In this document: positions 56,035 to 64,000 of the stretch, piece by piece
Layout: every line of letters starts with the position of its first letter
Numbering within the stretch: the stretch's first letter is position 1
DNA from: Diorhabda sublineata
Lineage: Eukaryota > Arthropoda > Insecta > Coleoptera > Chrysomelidae
NCBI RefSeq assembly: GCF_026230105.1
Contig: NC_079483.1
Span: 18,097,312-18,161,311 of the forward strand
Direction: 5' to 3'
DNA length: 64,000 nucleotides
Notes under the pieces: model-generated
Databases searched by the model: none
Seen by the model: only the letters and a program-made list of their open reading frames with translations
Told to the model about the DNA's origin: nothing
Translations under genes and position numbers: made by a program

Positions 56035-56401
56035 TAAACATACACAGAATAATTCGCATATAATTACTAATTATTTTGATTATTTCGTAACAGAAACGTG
56101 TTTATTTTATAAAATATTAACTCAGGTGCATTTATAGTGCAATCAAATCGCTAGATGATATTTGTCGTATAATTAGGTTCATTAAAATGTTTTGAAATTG
56201 TATAATAAAATATGTTCATAGCCTTAAATTTGATACCGTTACATTGATAAATTATAAACTAATTTTCTTGGGATTCTAAATAATTAATCAGCATCAAAAC
56301 TGATTGTTTTGTTGAAAATGATACTTGAATAAAGAGATATATCAATCATAATATGATTTGAGAGATTAATTTATATGTTAGTAACCTCATTGTTCTAAAC
56401 A

Positions 56402-56940
56402 AGGATAATCCCAGAAGTACCTGGCCTTACCTAGATATAGCAATTCCCAATCTATACAGCGTATGATTCAAGTTTGTAAGCATGGAAAAAAATGTAGGGG
56501 TAGCAAAGTTTAAGTGGTCAACCAAATGAAGTAACGACTCCAGAAATGTTGAAGAAAACTCACAAAGCGCTACTGGATGATCGTCGACACAAAGTAATCG
56601 AGCTATCAGATCTAGTAGACATTTTAAAAAGTACGAAACTGAAACTTTGGACTTGAGAAAGTTGTGCGCAAGATGGGTGCCGCGTTTGCTCACAAAAACA
56701 TCCCAAACAAAAGAAAAATCAAAACAATGCACCCTAATCGCCAAATTTAGTCCGCTTGGACTATTTTCTGTTCCCAAATTTCATGCCTATTCTAAGGAGC
56801 TTGACGATTCTTATTATAAAAAGTGTATCGAACTTATTGAACATCGCTGGGGAAAGTGTATAAACCTGAAAGGAAATTACGTTGAAAAAAATATGTTTTC
56901 TTTGTTAGTTCAAGTACTAGTGTGTCCTCTAACAGTCAAT
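56402..56940 (+). pseudogene. Internally deleted mariner, first subfamily
   Basis: It begins GGATAATCCCAGAAGTACCT, a mutated form of the end at 23598, and ends near CAAGTACTAGTGTGTCC, the worn opposite end. Between are GQPNEVTTPEMLKKTHKALL, then DDRRHKVIELSDLVDI, a jump to LRKLCARWVPRLLT, another jump to SPLGLFSVPKF, and the C-terminus LDDSYYKKCIELIEHRWGKC, INLKGNYVEK. All three catalytic Asp blocks are deleted. Same deletion style as the copies at 23600 and 28060 but with different breakpoints. Confidence 0.85.
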
Positions 56941-56944
56941 AAGA

Positions 56945-58765
56945 AGTACTAATTTGCCGTTTTGACCTAATTTATAGATCTAAAATTCCAGCATGATTGT
57001 CACTGATTTGTTGGCCAAACAACACGAAATCGGAATCATTGCTAAAGCACTGTATTCACCAGATTCTTGAAATTTAACAATCCGCTTTGGATAACGTGAC
57101 ATAAGTTCATCCACACTCTCCATTTTCCGTATTCTTTCTTTAGTTTTCATACCATGTATTCTAAGTTATCCCTGTCTTTTACACATATTACCTGATCATC
57201 TGGAAACTTGAAGGGGTAGGTGTCATTTTTTATTAGTTTAGCATTAATCCCACCTGGAACCGCGACTCTCTCATTTAATAAAGAAACAAATATTTTTCAA
57301 ATAGAAAAAATTGAATATGCAGCTTTCATTGAATATTTGAAAGACGTTATAGCTACGTAAATATAACGAGGGTTTTACAGGGACTCTGTAAGCTCAAAGT
57401 TTCACTTGTAGAACAGCGATTTCCATCAGATAATGACGAAAATCATCATTTGGAACGCTTAAAAACGTTGAATCATCGCAGAGAAGACGACTATGCTGAA
57501 AAATAACAACGATTATGGAGAAAAATATCTCGAACAACCCTCGTATTGATATACGGCACACTATTTTTTATTTTAACCCAGTAGCACCAATATCGGGTAG
57601 CGTACAGTTTCCATAACTGTTGTCGTTCAATTCACAATCATTTATATTCGTTATACATAACAAAACGTATGCTACCAGCGTTGCCAACAGTAGAAAATAA
57701 AATTTCCTACAGCATTCTCATGACAGTTGTCTGAATGTACTCAATTTATTAAAAATGCGTTCTTTTTACAACGTTATGATATTGTTGAAAAGAAAGAAGG
57801 GCTTGTGGCGATAGATACGACGCATATAATGTATATGTGTACTATTTTGGCCCTTTTTCAAAGCGAGATGAAATACTTGATTGATTTGACACCGCGGCTG
57901 TCAAAGAAACAAATAAGCATCGTTCAATGTTGACATATGACATAGAACATATGAATCGCTCTATACATTTTTGTAAAATGATTCATTTACGATTTAGTGG
58001 AAGTAGTTTTTATATTCATTCCGATTGCAAATCTATTGCAACTGACATTTTAAAAAAAAATCAAATCTCTCTCTATGTACATTCGTTATTTATCAATACT
58101 TAATGAACTCGAAACTTTTATTAAAAACAATTTACACGGAAACTGATTAAATATATCGACCAAAGGATGAATCGGTGAAACAGTTTTCTGTACCGAAAGT
58201 CCTTTTTACTACGTGATAGATTGATTATATATGAGATTTCCCTGCGGCATTGGACACGAGTTTGATTAAATATTTGAAAATACCAATAAATAGAAACGTT
58301 TCAACGTGCTAAGTGGATGAAGTATTGAAGATAATTCAACTTTGTATCACTATATTGTTGAGCGACAGAATCTGTTTTATTATAGAGCTGAAAGTGCTAA
58401 AGTGATAGTAAAAATATTTATAACGAAATCTAAATTATGCATCTGGAAGAGACACAATGGAAAATGAAAGAAATTTAGATTTACATAGAGAAAAACAGAG
58501 CTGATGAAAAACAAAGATTTTAAAAGGAAAGAAAATAATATACCAATGAAAAAGGCGAAAACAGAGAAATATATAAACGAAGTAATAACAGAAAAAGTAA
58601 AAACAATTGACACAACATTGATGTAGGAAGAAGAAAAACAGAACAGGGAAAGAAGAATAAAGGAAAACAAAGAGATGTATGTGCAATATGTCGGAGAAAT
58701 CAACAAGGAACTACAACTAACTACATGAGAAAGAAGATTAGTAGCCACAATAATGAAGTCAGCAT
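56945..58765. other. No recognisable gene
   Basis: The frame at 57727-57933 is not recognised. A purine-rich stretch at 58380-58750 could be a lysine-rich coding relic (plus strand); its complement gives the hydrophobic minus frames there, which I take to be shadows. Confidence 0.35.
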
Positions 58766-58769
58766 TAGT

Positions 58770-59135
58770 ATCAGAAAGAACACAGTTTCAAGTTTGAAGA
58801 CACCACGTTATTTAGTAGTTGTTATCAATAGTGAACGTGAAATCTGAACTAGATTCTACTCTGGGTGATACTGCTTCTTGGGTGGGTCCATTACTTCACA
58901 CCCAAATAAAAGAACAATCAAAGCAATCGAATGAAAAGATAGAAAAGGTTCCAAAAAAGACGCAAAAACCGCGCACCAGCTCACACATGACCAAAATTAA
59001 TGACTTGAGGTTTGAATTGGTTACTCAACCACCATATTCGCCAGATTCAGCCCTCTTCAGCTTAATTTCTGTTCCTATACTTGAAAAAATGGCTCATGGG
59101 TCGAATATTTTCCAAAAATGAAGAGGTTATGTCGA
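58770..59135 (+). pseudogene. Mariner relic, first subfamily
   Basis: VSSLKTPRYLVVV (the text TTTCAAGTTTGAAGACACCA also occurs in the copy at 23600), then WVHYFTP, EQSKQSNEK, THMTKINDLRFELVTQ and PPYSPDSALFSLISVP with YSPD as the third catalytic block, and EEVMSKKK. The second Asp block is lost. Terminal repeats are not visible. Confidence 0.75.
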
Positions 59136-59679
59136 AAAAAAAACAGATTACAATAATATGGAAAACGCAGGTAAAACAAAAATACCATACCATAAATTAT
59201 GAAATCTAGAGACGCTAAATGCAAATGTAGATAATTTTAAGGCTTAAAACAACTATACAGAACCTTGAAGAACTTTTTGTCAAAATGGCAATAGCATAAA
59301 CCCAATTGGGACAACCTGTATTATCTGACGAGCCCTAAGATGAAGAGACAAAGATTGTGCTTAATAAATGGAAAAAGGCTGTCTAGCCATCGCTGGATAG
59401 CAGTGGTGGAATCACCAACAGGCTGAGTAAGCTCTAGTTTAGTGCCACGGATTTCAAGTGGCAACAAAAAATTTTTCATTTCGATTTACCAAACTAAAAA
59501 TCTAATTTTCAAATTGTCACAGAAATGATTAAATGGAAATTGAAATATAGTATTATGTGCAGTATAATTGAGACTTAGAGGGCTCTATATTGTCTCTAAT
59601 TGTGAATTAATATCAAATAGTGGGTGTATAAATTTGATATATGACGGACAATATATAATCCTTAAAATTAGAAAAAAAA

Positions 59680-59800
59680 AAAATAATACGATTGCTAGGA
59701 CACATAAAACGGATGAAAAATGGGAGTCCTTGGATGGTGTAGTAGTACCCAGGACAGGAAAAAATGGAGTAAAATAGCGGAAAAAAACCTAAACATGCAA
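59680..59800 (+). pseudogene. Possible LINE C-terminal scrap
   Basis: RLLGHIKRMKNGSPW (about 59690) resembles the LINE tail block [RQ]-[WY]-[LA]-G-H-[VI]-x-R-M. A basic stretch follows. Too short to be sure. Confidence 0.35.
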
Positions 59801-59829
59801 TGAACTTTAGTTTAAAAAAGAAAAAATGG

Positions 59830-62205
59830 ATAAAGCCTAGATTTACTCACTTTTGATTGAGCGGTTACTATTCCTACTGGAATGTACAACTGATATGTAA
59901 AAATTTCAAAAAATTAAAGTGAGCTTAATAATAATATTGTCTTTATTAGATTCCAGAAATAAAAAAGTTTCTCTAGGACTTGTTCCCTTTTATCACTAGT
60001 GGCAATAACATCGAATCCCCTGTTATTTCCAAAGATAATGTAGTCGCATTTATTGAAAATTATTCTCCTTTCCTTTTACACCTATCTTCACAACTGCTAT
60101 AGGATCGACAATTTTTCGTGTCTCACCGTCATAACACTAAATTTTCTGCTTTTGAATAACATGTCGTTCGGAACACGTGAGAAGCTTGATAATATCTTAT
60201 AAAACTAAATTGACAAGCTGGAAATTTTAGTAAAATCGACTCTATAATAAAAAAAAAGTTGTAGACTCACATTTTGAATACGTTTTATTCGATACGATCG
60301 TGTTAAGGACTCAGATCTAACTTATTAATCAAATTTTAGTTAGTTCTTAGGCTTAAAACATTCTGATTCTCATTGTCTGTCACTTTCGAGGATCTTTACG
60401 TTCTGTGTTTCGGCAACTCAAACCAACTGCTTGATTTTCTCTTTCAATGCAGTTAAAACAAACTGTACTTTTAGTAATTCCTTAAAAAACAGTAATTTGT
60501 ATATTCCTCTGGTTTTCAAAGGTTAAAAACCCAATTACCAATTGGATTTTCATTGTATTCCACAAAACACATCAATAAATAATGACAAATTTATGATATT
60601 GTAATAATTTTATAATCAAATAATGAGGAAAACATCCTAATATGATCCTGCATTTTAGAGTAATCTGCCTACTATCTAGTACTAACATTACACGCTTGTA
60701 ATGTGAGTTGTATACTTCCAGGGAAGAATTGAAACAAGTAATGACATGATCGTTATGGTTGTTTGAGGTTAGTTTTCCCTGGAATAGATAAGTTTTAAAA
60801 AATTGCAACTCGAAATATACTTTTATACATATAAGAAAACGTGATATCCATTGTCTTTTATAAGAGAACTAAAATCGATCTATCATGTTTTTGTTGTGAT
60901 GGATGACGTCAAATATATGGCGAAGACTAACTATATAATCACCATAGTGAAGCCTGTGAATGTGAAATCAAATAAGCCGGGAACCGGGAAGATATTATTT
61001 TAAATCAGTTGATCAAGATGCAACAGCGCAAGAAATGTGGCAAGACAAGCAAATAGGTCTTCTTCAAGTCCTTCGAGGATATCTAAAGAACGGCCTTATC
61101 GTTGCAGACAAGTCCAAAAGCAGTTGTCAGACGTTCCATTGACCTGAATACAAATTATTATTGGATTCAGGGCACGGACGAGGGCCATCTTAATGCAAAA
61201 ATGTCAGCGCCCTCTATGAGAGATATAAAAACAAATTCATGGGATTTATCAGCTTCCAAAACCAAAAATGTATAAACTTTTTTTCTTCAACTGCCTTTAT
61301 TTTGAAGTTTGTCGAAGGAAACCCAATTATTTTTTAGTTTTTTACCTATACTCGAGAAACGATCACATTTTTCGAAACACTCGGTATAAAAAATGGAATA
61401 AATGGATAAAAAGGAACAACTATATCACATAGTTAGTCCCCAACCGTTTAGAATTTTAATGGATTCCCTAGAAAAAAGAATATTCGTTATGTTAGTCACT
61501 ATTTTAATCTTCTTTGTGTGATTTTTTGTTTTATCAACTTCATCATTATTTTATACTATAGTTAAGTAAACAAAAACAACCCTTTTTACAACGGGTTTTC
61601 AATTACTTATTTATTATTATGAATTCTAACCTCATTAAGTTATCGTTACTATAAATTGTCTGTGTTTATTATTTCTGTCTCCTTTATAAAGTCAACTTCA
61701 ACCCCATTAAGGTATTGTCTTCAATTTTGTCTAGTACGCCAGTCAGATTAGTGTAATCACTTGTAACTTTAAATTATTAAATCGTCAATTTGCTAAATAA
61801 ATTGTTTTTAAAAAGCAAGTTGCTGAATGGAGATATTTAATTCTATCCCCAGTTATTATTTCATTCATATTTCAAAATCAAAATATTTCTACATCGTATA
61901 GAATTTTGATGTAAACTTGACTCAAGTTCCCTTTTGATTGATGAATCTAACCTCAAAAAAATTATGTTCGATACCACCCTGTGTGTAAAGAAGTGATTGA
62001 AAAGGAACATCAGATAAGTAACCAAAGAGTGTTTCTTTTTTATGCTTCTTCCCTCTTCTTGTAAAGTTGAGAATATTGTTAGTTAAGTGTCCAAGAAAAA
62101 ATGACTGTTTTCTTCGTATACCAAGTTGTATTCCTTAGAGGTTATAGGGCCTCAAAGTATGGAACAAAATTTAGAAAAAAATTCATTTCTTTGCTTAAAA
62201 ATACC
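59830..62205. other. No recognisable gene
   Basis: AT-rich. A frame on the minus strand at 60572-60808 is not recognised. Sequence at 60960-61210 is less AT-rich but gave no protein match. Confidence 0.35.
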
Positions 62206-62212
62206 AAATTTA

Positions 62213-62782
62213 CGAGGGCCGTTTTTTTATCAACCTCCGATAGGCTATAAATAAAAGACAAGTTCATATAAAACAATAATTTTAATACCAAAAGATTGGT
62301 ACAATTAAGGTTACTTTTCGACATAATCACAGAAGACATTGAGACATTTTGTCATATCTATGGACAAGCTTTTCAATACCCTTTTCAAAGAAAATTGCCG
62401 CCAACGAATAGACCTTGAAACTTCTGGAAATTCCGGAGACGAACCATTTTGTCAACTCGTTGAACCAGGTCATCTGAAACGACAGATTCGCGTCCTTGGA
62501 CCCCTTCATCATGCACGTTATTACGGCCATACGCACAACACCATCAATCATGAAGTTTTCCCCATACACACGACTCATTCTTCGATGGATTTCTTCAGCA
62601 CTACGATCTTCAGCCTGTAGAAAACGAATCACACTTCACAACTCACACTTGGCATCAATAATGTTTACGTGGCTGTGACACAACGCCGACTGACGCCTGA
62701 ATGTCAACAATGGCGGAGTGTGTAGTGCGAGAGTTGCGCGTCTGCACGGAGCGATCGGAGGTTGAAAAAAAAATGATCCTCG
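62213..62782 (-). mobile_element. Internally deleted mariner, second subfamily, both ends present
   Basis: Left end TACGAGGGCCGTTTTTTTAT with CAACCTCCGAT, right end (minus strand) CGAGGATCATTTTTTTTTCA with ACCTCCGATC: inverted repeats of about 30 bp. The left flank is TA; the right is CA, a likely mutated TA. On the minus strand VIRFLQAEDRSAEEIHRRMS and RVYGENFMIDGVVR form the first helix-turn-helix. Sequence then jumps to ELTKWFVSGI and FFEKGIEKLVHRYDKM, DYVEK, the mariner C-terminus. The catalytic domain is deleted. At 570 bp it is less than half length. Confidence 0.85.
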
Positions 62783-64000
62783 CAGTATACTATCTATTCT
62801 GAGGGGTTGGAACTTTCTGGGTATAGATTTATACATCAAATAGGACCATTTGCAATTTATTCACATGGTGATGATGATTTTTTATTATATAGCGTTTATC
62901 TGGAGAGGAAAAAATAGATTTTATTCAACGCCCCGCAAAGAAAGTGAACATATTTATTGAGGTTCGGCGAGCGGGGTCTCCCCTATACGCAACTGTTTTT
63001 ATACGAGACACCCTGTATATTTATGAAAGTTTCACACCTTCTCATAATATTGCTGTTGTTACAACTAACATTCTACATCCATTTGGTGAATTATCTACCA
63101 TGACCTAGTTCCTACACAACCACTTCCCTCAAAAGTGCCACTACAAGAACATCAACCTGGTTATCCTGTAAATTTAGAGTGCCCTTTTTACAAAAATGCA
63201 TCCATTCTCTTTATGTAGGTTTAACATTAACGAGCTAGTCTTTTCCAGACAATAATGATCTAGGTATTATTCTAATTAGTCCTCACAGACATTTCAACTC
63301 ATATCCTAGATGCGGTCCTTAAAAGCGGAGACGTTATCCTCGAATCGAGAGAAAAGTTGTGGAAGGAAATGGAAACTTTATCGTTGGAGTCGGTTATAAA
63401 ATCGACGTAAAGGAAACTGAGAGGAACGAGACGGTCTATTTTATATCATACAGCGAGTCATATTTCAAATAAAACATTGTGTTCATCTAGATACTTTTTC
63501 ATTTAATTGTTTCATATGAACCATTAGGCATATTTAAAAACTTTATTTCGAGTATGTGTCTCAAACTCGAAACACCACGATCTTAGTGTCTTTTTATATG
63601 CCCTTCTAATATTTTATGTTTCTTTGCAGATGGCGTGGAATTTGTAATTTAAGTAAACAGTCGCTTACGGTTATTCGACTACACAAAGTAAGTGAAATTC
63701 CAATCATTCCACGTAAAATCGGTGGCATACTATGTCACTCCAAACTAATACCGGAAATTATATTAATTGTATCTCCATTGAGATTGTGGAAAATAGTTTT
63801 TCCATGGCACTTTGATAATCCTTATTTATTAGTCCCGGCTACCAAGGTTTTTACCTCTGATTCCCATACACCAGCATCGATTTTAATAAAATTTTAACAC
63901 CATTTGGGGAATACCTCAAAAAGAAAAATCTACCATACGCCGATGTGTGATTTTGCCCTTGGGGCGAGTTACACCCCAACTATGGGGTGAAATTTTTTTG
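62783..64000. other. No recognisable gene
   Basis: A solo ACACCCTGTATA end is at 63008. The plus frame at 63616-63897 (93 codons) is open but not recognised. The window ends in non-coding sequence. Confidence 0.35.

Noticed and set aside
58380..58748. Hydrophobic 122-codon minus frame
   Set aside because: Same reason: the plus strand is purine-rich, so the minus frame reads as Phe/Ser/Ile-rich by base composition.

Overview
This window looks like repeat-rich, gene-poor eukaryotic DNA, almost certainly from an insect or a close arthropod relative. It is strongly AT-rich by eye, has no bacterial-style operons or long open frames, and is packed with degraded copies of arthropod transposon families: mariner, Tc1-like, DUF4817-type DDE elements, R1/Jockey-like and other LINEs, Pao/BEL, Ty3/gypsy, a Helitron helicase piece, a tRNA-derived SINE and several MITEs. 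A short TTAGG-type (insect telomere motif) run supports this. I cannot fix the order; a beetle or similar is a guess.

Layout. 0-3.5 kb: Pao/BEL, DDE transposase and LINE relics, with a 134-bp duplication. 4.0-9.5 kb: a 160-bp satellite array of about 34 monomers with higher-order structure. 10.9-13.7 kb: nested LINE, Helitron and Tc1-like fragments. 13.9-15.4 kb: a second tandem array built from about 61-bp modules. 16-18.2 kb: LINE tails, then the only open frame I would defend as a possible host gene (102 aa, 17912-18220). 18.6-20.2 kb: an element with roughly 280-bp inverted ends around a broken TE-borne gene. 20.4-32 kb: LINE, SINE, mariner and one nearly complete DUF4817-type element (24550-25563) with terminal inverted repeats. 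32.3-35.2 kb: a foldback element, then a tandemly duplicated unit in which each copy holds a MITE and a well-formed hammerhead ribozyme motif on the minus strand. 37-43 kb: gypsy, MITE and DDE relics. 43.7-45.5 kb: a Helentron-like element with five 296-bp repeats. 47.1 kb: a Tc1-like relic. 47.7-49.9 kb: a 253-bp array. 51.3 kb: a hAT-type MITE with an 8-bp target duplication. 53.5-54.2 kb: an R1-clade LINE tail next to the TTAGG run. 55-62.8 kb: further internally deleted mariners.

No set of genes here works together as a pathway. The coding signals are almost all dead transposon pieces. The most interesting signal is the hammerhead-bearing tandem unit at 33.6-35.2 kb, whose geometry would let a minus-strand transcript cut itself twice and release an RNA of about 784 nt, as in Penelope-like elements and retrozymes. 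Four unrelated tandem arrays and the density of nested repeats suggest a heterochromatic or recombination-poor region.
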